Shown here in pieces: positions 56,347-64,000 of a DNA stretch of 64,000 nt. Made by a program: the position numbers and the translations under genes. Position 1 is the first letter of the stretch. Every line of letters begins with the position of its first letter. Source of the stretch: Planctomycetota bacterium (lineage in GTDB: Bacteria > Planctomycetota > OFTM77); NCBI GenBank assembly GCA_029260795.1, contig JAJDCO010000015.1, positions 1 through 64,000 of the forward strand. Direction: 5' to 3'. Below the pieces are notes generated by a model. It was not told where the DNA came from. It saw nothing but the letters and a program-made list of their open reading frames with translations, and searched no databases.

Positions 56347-57620
56347 TGAAAGAGATCATCGCGTTGGCCGGGAAAGACCTCCGCCTCCTGCTGCGGGATA
56401 AGGTCGGCTTCTTCTTCACGTTCGGCTTTCCGCTCGTGTTCGCCATCTTCTTCGGCACCATCTTTGGCTCCGAAGGGGAGACGCCCGCCATCGCGATCGC
56501 GGTCGTCGACGAGGACGACACCGAGGCGTCCCGCGCGTTCTTCGCCGATCTGAGCGCCGGCCCCGAGTTGGCCCCCGTGATGCTCGCGACCCGCGAGAGC
56601 GCGATCGAGAAGGTCCGACTCGGTCAGAAGACGGCCTATGTGATCCTGCCGGTCGGCTTCGGCGAGAGCGTCGAGAGCTTGTGGAGCGGTGGAGGCGCGC
56701 CGCTGATCTACGGCATCGACCCCTCCCGTCGAGCCGAAGGAGGAATGCTCGAAGGCCTGCTCACGAGCTATGCCTATCGACGGCTTCAGGCGCTTTTCGA
56801 AGATCCTCAGCGTCTGGTGACGAGCGTCGACGACAGCTTGGCGCAGCTCGAGTCGACGACAGGAATGCCAGGTTTCACGCGAAGCCTGCTACAGCAGTTC
56901 TTCGGTCAATTGAAGACGTTCCTGAGCCAGCTCCCCGCGGAAAGCTCCGAGCAGGCGGCCCAAGCATTCAAGACGATCGACATTCAGAAGGACGAGGTCA
57001 GCGTCAATCGAGTGGCGCCGAAGAACTCGTACGAGATCAGCTTCGCCCAAGGGGCGCTCTGGGCCATCCTCGGCTGTGCGGCCGCCTTCGGCATCTCGCT
57101 CGTCGTCGAGCGAACCCAGGGCACGCTGATCCGCCTGCGATCCGCACCCATCCACCGTTTCCAGATCCTCCTGGGCAAGGCGCTCGCCTGCTTCTTGACG
57201 ACCATGGCCGCGCAGATCGTGCTCTTGCTCTTGGCCGTCGCCTTCTTCGACGTCCGGCCCGATAGCCTGGTCCGACTCCTCTTGGCGATGGGCTTCAGCT
57301 CGATCGCATTCGTCGGGATCATGATGTTCCTGGCGGTACTCGGAAAAACTGAGCAGGCAGCGGGAGGAATCGGCTGGGCGGTTCTCATGGTATTCGCCAT
57401 GATCGGCGGAGGCATGATTCCACAGTTCGTCATGCCGGGTTGGATGGCCTCGATGGCACGTGTCAGCCCCGTGTACTGGGCCATCTATGCGAGCGAAGGC
57501 GCCATTTGGCGTGGGCTCACGTGGGCGCAGATGCTCGTGCCCTACGGAATCTTGCTCGCGATCGGCATCGCGTTCTTCGCCCTGGGCGCCAAGCTCTTCC
57601 AGTGGGAAGAGACCGGCTGA
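56346..57620 (+). CDS. ABC-2 type transporter permease, 424 aa
   Basis: ABC-2 permease. An N-terminal cytoplasmic and membrane region (KEIIALAGKDLRLLLRDKVG) precedes a large extracytoplasmic domain at about 45-225. Five C-terminal helices follow, with LWAILGCAAAFGISLVVERT and GTLIRLRSAPIHRFQILLGK, the conserved ABC-2 stretch, then MIGGGMIPQFVMPGWM. Such transporters export lipids, drugs or glycans. The start overlaps the ATPase stop by one base. Substrate unknown. Confidence 0.9.
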   Translation: MKEIIALAGKDLRLLLRDKVGFFFTFGFPLVFAIFFGTIFGSEGETPAIAIAVVDEDDTEASRAFFADLSAGPELAPVMLATRESAIEKVRLGQKTAYVILPVGFGESVESLWSGGGAPLIYGIDPSRRAEGGMLEGLLTSYAYRRLQALFEDPQRLVTSVDDSLAQLESTTGMPGFTRSLLQQFFGQLKTFLSQLPAESSEQAAQAFKTIDIQKDEVSVNRVAPKNSYEISFAQGALWAILGCAAAFGISLVVERTQGTLIRLRSAPIHRFQILLGKALACFLTTMAAQIVLLLLAVAFFDVRPDSLVRLLLAMGFSSIAFVGIMMFLAVLGKTEQAAGGIGWAVLMVFAMIGGGMIPQFVMPGWMASMARVSPVYWAIYASEGAIWRGLTWAQMLVPYGILLAIGIAFFALGAKLFQWEETG

Positions 57621-57967
57621 CGGGCTCGAAGGGGCAAGAGGACCGAAACGAACGTGCGCGAATCTACGACGATCCACTGTCATTCAGCGTGCCGGGTTTG
57701 CCAATCGATCAGCCACTGAATCCTGCCAGAAACCGTGGGTGTCTCCCGACGCGACCGTCAGACTCGATCACGAATCGTCTCGGCCTTCGAGCACAGCCGA
57801 TCGCAACAAGTGTTCCGCTCGAGCAAACACCCGGCGAGATCGTATCGGGCGCCCTGGAACCCAACGCTTCGGGCCTCTCGATCGATCCGAGAGTGCCCGA
57901 ACACCGTCCGTCCCGCCGAAGCCGCCGGGAAGGCCGAGAAACGGGAGGCACCGATGCGTAACGCCGT
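57621..57967. other. Intergenic region between the ABC permease and nadD
   Basis: 347 bases between convergent genes. Frames give Arg/Ser/Pro-rich translations without recognisable motifs, and no strong hairpin or repeat is visible. Confidence 0.4.
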
Positions 57968-58594
57968 TCATCCCGGCTGACCTTCGTAGAGCCCGTGTTG
58001 GCGGATGTACTCTTCGACAGAAGGTGGAACGAGGCCCGAGATGCTTCGACCCGCCGCTCGGCGCTCGCGAATCTCCGTCGACGAGATGGGCACGGGCTCC
58101 AGCTCGAGGAATCCATCGCGAAAGCTCTTGGCCACCTCGTCTCCGAAATGCTCACGGATCCGCTCGATTCCGGCGACGGCATGCCCCTTTCGAAGCACGA
58201 CGATGAATCGGCATTGCAGCACGATCTCGGCGGCGCGGCGCCAGGTCGGTAGCTCCGGAACGGAGTCCGAGCCGATGATGAAGAAGCGCTCGACCTGAGG
58301 TCTCAATCGGGCGACGGCTGCCAGCGTTTCGATCGTGTAGGACGGCCCTTCTCGGCATACCTCGATGTCAGAAGCCTTCAGGCGAGGCTCTCCCGCCACC
58401 GCCCTTTCGACCATCGCCAGCCGGTGGGCCGCGGTGGCGAGCCCCTGGGAAGACCGGTGCGGCGGCTGCCGGCTCGGAATCAGCCAAACCTGGTCGAGGT
58501 CGAAGCGATCGCGGGCGGACCGAGCGACGTGCAAGTGACCCGAGTGGATCGGGTTGAAGGTGCCGCCGTACAGTCCGAGCCTTTCCTGAGCCAC
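57968..58594 (-). CDS. nadD: Nicotinate-nucleotide adenylyltransferase, 208 aa
   Basis: Nucleotidyltransferase-fold enzyme making deamido-NAD from nicotinate mononucleotide and ATP. The HxGH-type motif is GGTFNPIHSGHLHVA (residues 10-24), IPSRQPPHR follows, and the late ISSTxIR-type motif is PISSTEIRERRAAG near residue 170. The C-terminus VPPSVEEYIRQHGLY is also diagnostic. 208 residues is standard. It follows the DUF5989-like gene by 12 bases on the same strand and is probably cotranscribed with it. Confidence 0.96.
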   Translation of the reverse strand: MAQERLGLYGGTFNPIHSGHLHVARSARDRFDLDQVWLIPSRQPPHRSSQGLATAAHRLAMVERAVAGEPRLKASDIEVCREGPSYTIETLAAVARLRPQVERFFIIGSDSVPELPTWRRAAEIVLQCRFIVVLRKGHAVAGIERIREHFGDEVAKSFRDGFLELEPVPISSTEIRERRAAGRSISGLVPPSVEEYIRQHGLYEGQPG

Positions 58595-58606
58595 GCCGAA
58601 GCGATC

Positions 58607-58753
58607 CTAGTTGAACAGGTCGTAGAAGAGCGGCAGCTTAGTCCCGCCGCCAAAGACGACCAAGAGGATCAAGAGGATCAGGATGATCAGCGGTGGCAAG
58701 AGGAACCAAAGCAGGTTCTTCCGGCCGCGCTTTCCTTCCGCATCATTCTGCAT
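58607..58753 (-). CDS. Small single-pass membrane protein, DUF5989-like, 48 aa
   Basis: A 48-residue peptide with a polar head, one strongly hydrophobic helix (LLWFLLPPLIILILLILLVV) and a conserved-looking tail (KLPLFYDLFN). The layout (helix, then 'PxxYxLF') matches the DUF5989 family of small membrane proteins, for which no function is known. GAGG lies six bases before the ATG, and it is transcribed with nadD. It is divergent from the thioredoxin-like gene, with only 12 bases between the start codons. Confidence 0.65.
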   Translation of the reverse strand: MQNDAEGKRGRKNLLWFLLPPLIILILLILLVVFGGGTKLPLFYDLFN

Positions 58754-58765
58754 GACAATCCTCGT

Positions 58766-59650
58766 ATGGAGCTTCCGTTCGATCCTCGGGCGCGACATTG
58801 TGTCTCGGTGCCCTGGCAGCGTCAACGCGGTCCCTTGCGCCGCTGGCGAGCGGTCAGCAGGATCGGGCTCGTCGCCATCGCCGTTCTCATCAGTCTCGTG
58901 ACCGCCAGGCCATTTCAAGACGTGGACGAAGAGCTGGCGAAACAGCTCGACCGGGAGATCCTCGAGATTCAGGATCGCGCACGCCACGACGCGCGGAGAG
59001 ACCGACCGAATCGCGATACCGTGGAGAAGCTCCGAGAGCTCGAGCGTCGTTATCGCGACCGAGCCGTTTCTCGTGAGCGCTTGGCCTACTTGCTCCACGA
59101 TGCGGCCGATCGGTTGGAGCGCCGGCTGGACGATGTCGAGGCAGCTGCGCTGATCTTTCGCGAGTCGTGGAAGCGCTACTCCGACACTCGCTGGGGCGGG
59201 AAGGAGTGCCTGCGCCGATACCGCGCGTTGACGCTCGAGATCGGAGCCCAATTCCCCTACCTCGAAGGTGTCGATCTGCAAGGCCAGCCCATCGTGTACC
59301 GACCGGAGGTGGCCGACCTCTCGATCATTCTCTTCGTGGAAGTGAAGCAACCCGTTTGCCGACAAGCTCTCGAGAAGATCTCACGAGGGTTGGCCGAGCA
59401 GGAGAATGGGGACGTCCCCATCATCGTCGCGGCCCTCGACGACGTTCCGGACCGCTGGAGGAGCTGGCTCTCGGAGAAAGACCTGAGGGTCCAGACGATG
59501 TCCCCGGCCGCTCCGACGGTCAGCTGGGTGGATCGCTTTGCGCTCAACGCCGTGCCGCGCGGTTTCTTGGTGGATCGTTCGGGTCGAGTGCTCGCTACCG
59601 AGATGGAATTCGAGCGGATTCTCGAAGCGGTTGCTGGACATCGACGCTGA
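58766..59650 (+). CDS. Membrane-anchored thioredoxin-fold protein with a single active-site Cys, 294 aa
   Basis: Residues 1-30 are basic, followed by a membrane helix (IGLVAIAVLISLVTARPF), a long charged coiled-coil-like segment (about 50-130, ELERRYRDRAVSRERLAYLL) and a thioredoxin-like domain from about 165. The active-site position reads KQPVCRQALEKIS, with only one Cys, and the cis-Pro strand is NAVPRGFLVDRSGRVLA. It resembles TlpA/AhpC-like folds that lost the resolving or attacking Cys. GTG codons at 58802 and 58808 are alternative starts, since ATG 58766 has a weak ribosome site and lies 12 bases from the divergent gene. Confidence 0.6.
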   Translation: MELPFDPRARHCVSVPWQRQRGPLRRWRAVSRIGLVAIAVLISLVTARPFQDVDEELAKQLDREILEIQDRARHDARRDRPNRDTVEKLRELERRYRDRAVSRERLAYLLHDAADRLERRLDDVEAAALIFRESWKRYSDTRWGGKECLRRYRALTLEIGAQFPYLEGVDLQGQPIVYRPEVADLSIILFVEVKQPVCRQALEKISRGLAEQENGDVPIIVAALDDVPDRWRSWLSEKDLRVQTMSPAAPTVSWVDRFALNAVPRGFLVDRSGRVLATEMEFERILEAVAGHRR

Positions 59651-59788
59651 GGTCCCCGAAGCACCAAAACTCGGTTGACACACCACGATCGGGCTGATAG
59701 CGTCTGGCGACTACTCGGTGGGTCCGGCGCCTGGAACTGCGTCCGACGCCACTTGGAGCAGAATGGAAGACGCAAGGAGGAGTCTCGC

Positions 59789-59980
59789 ATGCGTAAGAAG
59801 GCGCTGCTCACGCTCGCCGCTCTCGGGCTCTTGGTCCTGGGGGGCTGCACCTCGACGATCGAGTTCTGGAGCCAAAACACGACCGACAAGATCAAGGTCT
59901 GGCGACGCGACCTCCATCAGGTGCACAAGTCGATCGACTATCACTTCTTCAATCATGACTGGGACGATCCCTACATCTAG
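59789..59980 (+). CDS. Small lipoprotein ending at an in-frame TAG that may interrupt a 94-codon gene
   Basis: A strong ribosome site (AAGGAGGAG, seven bases) precedes MRKKALLTLAALGLLVLGGC, a lipoprotein signal with Cys at residue 20. The mature part (STIEFWSQNTTDKIKVWRRD to DWDDPYI) stops at TAG 59978-59980. The frame continues without interruption for 30 protein-like codons (DLLVTSIDEIFEGSTISNFD and on) to TGA 60071-60073, directly followed by a perfect terminator hairpin. I infer the gene was originally 59789-60073, and that the TAG is a nonsense mutation, perhaps from CAG, or a readthrough site. Function unknown. Confidence 0.6.
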   Translation: MRKKALLTLAALGLLVLGGCTSTIEFWSQNTTDKIKVWRRDLHQVHKSIDYHFFNHDWDDPYI

Positions 59981-60072
59981 GATCTCCTCGTCACATCGAT
60001 CGACGAGATCTTCGAAGGATCCACAATCTCGAACTTCGACTTGATCTCGATCGACGTGCGACCGACAGAATG

Positions 60073-60100
60073 AAGGAGAGCCCATGCTGAGGCTCTCCTT
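60073..60100 (+). terminator. Strong hairpin terminator after the lipoprotein gene
   Basis: AAGGAGAGCC (60073-60082) and GGCTCTCCTT (60091-60100) form a perfect 10-base stem with an eight-base loop, followed by a pyrimidine-rich tail (tcgctttggttctc). It begins on the last base of the downstream TGA. Confidence 0.7.
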
Positions 60101-60172
60101 TCGCTTTGGTTCTCGGACGCGCGACGTCGAAGCGCCACGGGAACACCTCCAGGTGCGTGTCGGCCCGAAACG

Positions 60173-63100
60173 ATGGCATCCGAATCCAAGGACCCGAAGC
60201 GGCGCCCGCGCCGCTCACTCCTGCGACGGCTCGCTTGGTGCGCGCTCGTTGCCCTGGTTCTGCTCATCGCGCTGTATCTGACTCGACGGAACACGGTCGC
60301 GCCCCTGCTCGCGATCGCCATCGAGCGGTTGGCCGGAGAGGCCTTGGCGGGTCAGGTCGAGATCGGGGATCTCGAGAGTGATCTCTGGACGCACGTCCGA
60401 TTGCGGAACGTTCGAGTCCGCGGTCGAAAGTCCGGAGGCGGGCCGGTTCGCCTCCTCGAGATCGACGAGTGCGAGGCTCGTTTCTCCCTCCTCGACTTGA
60501 CGCGAGGCCGTTCCGACTGGCTGCAGCGGATCTCGGCTCGTCGGGGTCGCGTCGAGATCGTTCCACCCGAGTCCGAGTCGGAGGGGGACGACTGGGAGAT
60601 CCCGGAACACCTCCCCGAGATCGACCTGAGCTCGATCGATGTCCTCACGACCTTGGGAGACCAGCGACTCTTCTCGCCCGCCACCAGGGTCCAGCTGAGT
60701 GCACGACCGGAGCGCGGATGGGATTGGTCCCTTGGCACCGGCCCCCTCGAGCTCGACTCGGGCACTGAGAAGCTCCGTCCGGGTGCGCTGTCGTTGAGCG
60801 GTACCTTCGATGGCCACGAGCTCGCATTGCAGTCCGGGCAATTGGGTGATGACATCGTCTTGGAGCCCAGTGTCCTCGACCTGGGGGCCGATGCCTGGAG
60901 CTGGGCGGCTTCGGCACAGATCTGGGGCGGACGCATCGAGGGCAAGGGTCATTCGGATTCGACGGGAGATCTCGCCGAGGCGCGATGGTCGGACGTCGCG
61001 CTTCAACGCCTTCTGGAGTGGCTCTCGATCAACGCCGCGACCTGGAATGCCGAGGGGCTTCTCGACGGCCAAATTCGCCACCAGGCCGGGGCGGAAGCGC
61101 GGACGACGGTCGAGGTCAGCGCACGAAAGGCTCAGCTCTTCGGCGTCGCCTGCCACCACCTCGATGCCAGCGGTGAGTTGCACGGAGATCGGGTCGACCT
61201 CGAGCGTTTCTCGGCTCGATCGGGCGACAACCGACTCGAAGCCCGTTCCATTCGGATTCCCTTGTCGGAGCCCGACCCTGTTCGGAGCCTCGCTGGCCAG
61301 TTTGAGCTCATTCTGGCCGACTTGCCCGGTCTACTCTCACAGCTCGGGTGGGCGACGCAGTCCGCTCCGGTCCCTCCCCACGAGATTCGATGCGCTGGAC
61401 GTCTGACGGCCGGCGAGTTGGATCTCACGACGGCTCAGCTCACGACCGACGTCGGCGGGGCGCGCCTCCTCTCTCCCATTCACGCTCGACTCCCTCTCGA
61501 TGGCGGCTGGCGCGACCTCGAGGTCCTGGCGGCCGTCGAGATCGACATCGCGCAGCTCGAGCGCGTTGCCTCGCTCTTTGGATGGCCCGAGCGGACGCTC
61601 GGCGGCCGACTCGACGGAGAGCTCCACTTCGCCGGGAGTCTCGAGGCTCCCCGACTCTTCTGCTGGCTCAGTGGCGAGGGCCTGCAGGTTCAAGGACGGC
61701 CGTTGGGTCGTCTCGAGCTGCGAGCGACGAGCGACGGTGACGAGCTCCGACTCGAGCATCTCGAGATTCGGGATGGAGCCAACCGCATCGACGGGCTCGG
61801 TCGGTTCACGCTTTCGCGCGAGTGGATACGTGAGCTGAGAATCGACATCGACGTGGCCGACCTGACGCCATACCTCCCCCCCGCTCTAACCGGTGGCAAC
61901 GTCCGGGCCCACCTCGAGGCGAGCGGGTCCTGGCGTAATCCCACGGCGGAGTTCTTCGCCGAAGGCACACTGACTCGCGAGGGCAGCAGCGGTCCGGACT
62001 TCCTGCGTCTGGAGGGGCGGAGCCGATCGGGCCAGCTCACGCTCCGCCGGTTGCGTGCGGAGACGGGCGGCGCCCGGCTCGATCTTCGAGGTGTCCTCGA
62101 TCATTCTCGGGTGTTCGAGGGCCGAGGAGAAGCGGAGGTCACCACCTTGCGCTGGTCCGAGGGCCCCCGGACGCTCGTTAACCGCGCACCCTTTTCATTG
62201 CGGTGGACGCCCGCAGGTTGGGGCCTGGAAGACTTCGAGCTCACCGGTCCGTCGAGCAGCATTCAAGGGCGAGCTTCAGGGACGGCCGAGGGTCAGATCG
62301 ACGTGACGGCCGAGCTGGCGGGCTTCGACACCGACTGGTTCGGAAAGCATCGCCCCGCCGACTGGCCCGAAGCCCAAGGGATCGATCTCTCCCTCTCCGC
62401 ACAAGGTGCCGGTCACGATCCAGAGATTCGCGCTCGGGGATCGGTCTCCCGAGTCAGCTGGCGGGACATCCCTCCGATCGCGCTCCGTGTGGACATCGAG
62501 CGGACGCCGGATCACTTGTCCTTGACCGCCCTCGACATCCAAGATCTCGAGGGGATCGGATCGGAGACGGGATGGATCCGCCTCACGGCCTCGGGCGAGC
62601 TTCCGGATCTCTGGACGCGCGGCGCCTCGGGTTGGGAGGACGCCCCGATCCAGCTCGAGATCTCGGCGCGAGCTCCCGACCTGGCTCGCCTCACTCCCGT
62701 CGTTCGAACGCTCCTTCCCGAATCGGTGGACCTTCCGGACCTGAAAGGCCGAGCGACCCTCGAGGCATCGATCGGTGGCCGTGTCGACCAGCCAACTGGC
62801 CGGCTGTGGCTCTCTGGAGAATCGATCGCTATCGAGGCACCCGAGGGCACGTCTTGGCCGGAGTGTCACTCGGGACGCGTGGAGCTTCGCTTGGTTCAGG
62901 ACCGGGATCGATGGCAGATTCAGACGGCACAGCTCTCTGGCTCCCAAGGGCGTCTGCCCGTGGGCCCCTCTGTCCGAGAGACTGACTCTCCCGACTTTCA
63001 AGCGCGGCTTCGTGGGGCCCTGCTCGAGAACATCGACCTGGGGCGGCTGGTGCGCACCGGTGAGCTCGCGCCGCTCGGCCTCGATCTCCACGCGGACCTG

Positions 63101-64000
63101 TCGGTTCCGGACCTGACGTTTCTCGCGGCCGGAATCGCGGCCGTTCGTCGGACCGGCGGCGAGGTCGAGATGCACGTCAACGTGACAGGTCGAACCGACG
63201 ACCCGGTCGTCAAGGGCACGCTCCGTGTGCGCGATGGGAACCTCCGCCTCGAGAGTCGGCTTCCCGGCCTGGACTCGTTGACGGGCCTGATTCGATTCGA
63301 CCGCGATCGCATCTCGATCGAGGATTTCGACGGCGAGATGGGCGCCGGCCAGTTCTCACTCTCGGGCGAGGTCCGCTTCGACGGTCCCGAGCCCGTGCTC
63401 GACGTGGCTCTGATCAACGGCCGCGACCTCTTGCTCTACCGAGGAGAAGGCTTCAAGACGCGTACCAACGCGGATCTGAAGCTGAGCGGACCCTGGAGCG
63501 CCATGAATCTGTCGGGCCGCGTCGAGCTCACCGACAGCCGATACGTCAAGAACTTCGACCTGATCCGGATGCCTCGCCTCGACGTGCTGCTTCAACAAGG
63601 CCAAGCCGAGGTCGTCAACCGGGAAGGGCTCCGCCTCTTCTCGCTTCGTGAAGCCCCCTGGCGCGACCTCACCTTCGACGTCGCGGTGACGAGCCTGCGA
63701 CCGTTTCGCGTCCGCAACAACGTGCTGACGGCTGCCCTCCGCCCCGACCTCCGGCTGCGCGGCAAGGGGGAGCTCCCGCACCTGATCGGCAACGTCTACG
63801 TCGACTCGGCATCGATCTCACTCCCCTCGACGACCTTGGAGTTCGAGCAGGGGCTCATCCAGTTCCTCGACACCAATCCTTTCGTTCCGCAGCTCGGCCT
63901 CGCCGCTCAAACTCGAATGCTGGGCTACGACATCAACGTGTCGGTCTCCGGAAACTACGTCGAGCCCCGGATCGCGATCAGCTCGGTCCCCCCCCTTCCT
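60173..64000 (+). CDS. tamB: TamB-like translocation and assembly protein (runs off the right edge), at least 1276 aa
   Basis: From ATG 60173 a single frame stays open for 1276 codons to the window end. A basic start and one membrane helix (LAWCALVALVLLIALYLTRR, about residues 19-38) anchor a very long beta-rich body made of many short amphipathic strands (for example ALNLSGRVELTD-like and LRVRDGNLRLESRLPG). Near the end comes the TamB/DUF490 signature region: LIGNVYVDSASISLPSTTLE, FEQGLIQFLDTNPFVPQLGL and AAQTRMLGYDINVSVSGN. Such proteins span the periplasm with a hydrophobic groove and help lipid transport or outer-membrane protein assembly. The C-terminus is outside the window. The ribosome site is weak. 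Confidence 0.85.
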   Translation, partial: MASESKDPKRRPRRSLLRRLAWCALVALVLLIALYLTRRNTVAPLLAIAIERLAGEALAGQVEIGDLESDLWTHVRLRNVRVRGRKSGGGPVRLLEIDECEARFSLLDLTRGRSDWLQRISARRGRVEIVPPESESEGDDWEIPEHLPEIDLSSIDVLTTLGDQRLFSPATRVQLSARPERGWDWSLGTGPLELDSGTEKLRPGALSLSGTFDGHELALQSGQLGDDIVLEPSVLDLGADAWSWAASAQIWGGRIEGKGHSDSTGDLAEARWSDVALQRLLEWLSINAATWNAEGLLDGQIRHQAGAEARTTVEVSARKAQLFGVACHHLDASGELHGDRVDLERFSARSGDNRLEARSIRIPLSEPDPVRSLAGQFELILADLPGLLSQLGWATQSAPVPPHEIRCAGRLTAGELDLTTAQLTTDVGGARLLSPIHARLPLDGGWRDLEVLAAVEIDIAQLERVASLFGWPERTLGGRLDGELHFAGSLEAPRLFCWLSGEGLQVQGRPLGRLELRATSDGDELRLEHLEIRDGANRIDGLGRFTLSREWIRELRIDIDVADLTPYLPPALTGGNVRAHLEASGSWRNPTAEFFAEGTLTREGSSGPDFLRLEGRSRSGQLTLRRLRAETGGARLDLRGVLDHSRVFEGRGEAEVTTLRWSEGPRTLVNRAPFSLRWTPAGWGLEDFELTGPSSSIQGRASGTAEGQIDVTAELAGFDTDWFGKHRPADWPEAQGIDLSLSAQGAGHDPEIRARGSVSRVSWRDIPPIALRVDIERTPDHLSLTALDIQDLEGIGSETGWIRLTASGELPDLWTRGASGWEDAPIQLEISARAPDLARLTPVVRTLLPESVDLPDLKGRATLEASIGGRVDQPTGRLWLSGESIAIEAPEGTSWPECHSGRVELRLVQDRDRWQIQTAQLSGSQGRLPVGPSVRETDSPDFQARLRGALLENIDLGRLVRTGELAPLGLDLHADLSVPDLTFLAAGIAAVRRTGGEVEMHVNVTGRTDDPVVKGTLRVRDGNLRLESRLPGLDSLTGLIRFDRDRISIEDFDGEMGAGQFSLSGEVRFDGPEPVLDVALINGRDLLLYRGEGFKTRTNADLKLSGPWSAMNLSGRVELTDSRYVKNFDLIRMPRLDVLLQQGQAEVVNREGLRLFSLREAPWRDLTFDVAVTSLRPFRVRNNVLTAALRPDLRLRGKGELPHLIGNVYVDSASISLPSTTLEFEQGLIQFLDTNPFVPQLGLAAQTRMLGYDINVSVSGNYVEPRIAISSVPPLP

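Noticed and set aside
58660..58695. Short tandem repeat of the form gaggatcaagaggatcagg
   Set aside because: It encodes the Ile/Leu-rich membrane helix of the DUF5989-like protein, so low-complexity coding explains it.
59978..59980. General reassignment of TAG to Gln, suggested by two TAG codons at Gln-like positions
   Set aside because: TAG is used as an ordinary stop by the amidase, ald and DUF5989-like genes, so reassignment is not supported.

Overview
The window is a high-G+C bacterial chromosome segment (roughly 60-65% G+C by eye), densely coding on both strands, with about 50 protein genes, one tRNA and no rRNA, prophage or CRISPR array. The cell looks diderm. It encodes a TamB-like envelope protein, several lipoproteins, a periplasmic HtrA protease, a PGRP-type amidase and the succinylase branch of diaminopimelate synthesis. 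The large carboxypeptidase-regulatory-like protein, a YetA/PcRGLX-like protein and a DUF5989-like small membrane protein resemble uncultured Planctomycetota or Acidobacteriota-type lineages. No marker gene settles the phylum, so this is a low-confidence guess.

Layout. 1-600: 5' end of an IS21-type istA running off the left edge, plus two related IS-end-like repeats. 598-5030 (minus): flippase, SAM methyltransferase, a wrecked GT87-type glycosyltransferase pseudogene and a Tat-signal class V aminotransferase. 5418-10523: infA, an anchored hypothetical protein, M32 carboxypeptidase and an SGNH hydrolase. 10533-15671 (minus): DoxX, the overlapping dapD-dapC-dapE set, and a MATE exporter. 15844-18317 (minus): receiver protein, SpoIIE/RsbU-type phosphatase and a degenerate RsbW-like protein. 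18456-23857: amidase lipoprotein, gmd-rmd (GDP-deoxyhexose), uppP, alanine dehydrogenase. 24127-32402: DUF523/DUF1722 protein, carboxypeptidase-regulatory-like protein, STAS protein, tRNA-Val(GAC), and a large secreted alpha/beta hydrolase with a small partner.

32509-38785 is a regulatory module: universal stress protein, PAS histidine kinase, sigma-54 response regulator and beta-CASP nuclease in one overlapping operon, divergent from a second universal stress protein. Two sequences resembling sigma-54 promoters lie back to back in the shared intergenic region. 38844-44910 is a five-gene dipeptide/oligopeptide ABC importer. 45158-46712 holds a receiver plus degenerate HD-GYP protein and, upstream, a membrane-anchored thioredoxin whose active site reads W-(TGA)-P-A-C, a strong selenoprotein candidate with a hairpin just after the TGA. 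46961-57620: HtrA protease, YetA/PcRGLX-like protein, GT39/TMTC-like membrane protein, TlpA-type thioredoxin, GT4 glycosyltransferase and an ABC-2 exporter. 57968-64000: nadD, DUF5989-like protein, a single-Cys thioredoxin-fold protein, a small lipoprotein interrupted by TAG, and a TamB-like protein that runs off the right edge.

The items most worth following up are the UGA-containing thioredoxin, the sigma-54/universal-stress/beta-CASP module, the degenerate RsbW-like partner of the phosphatase, and the lipoprotein whose terminator abuts a second, downstream stop codon.
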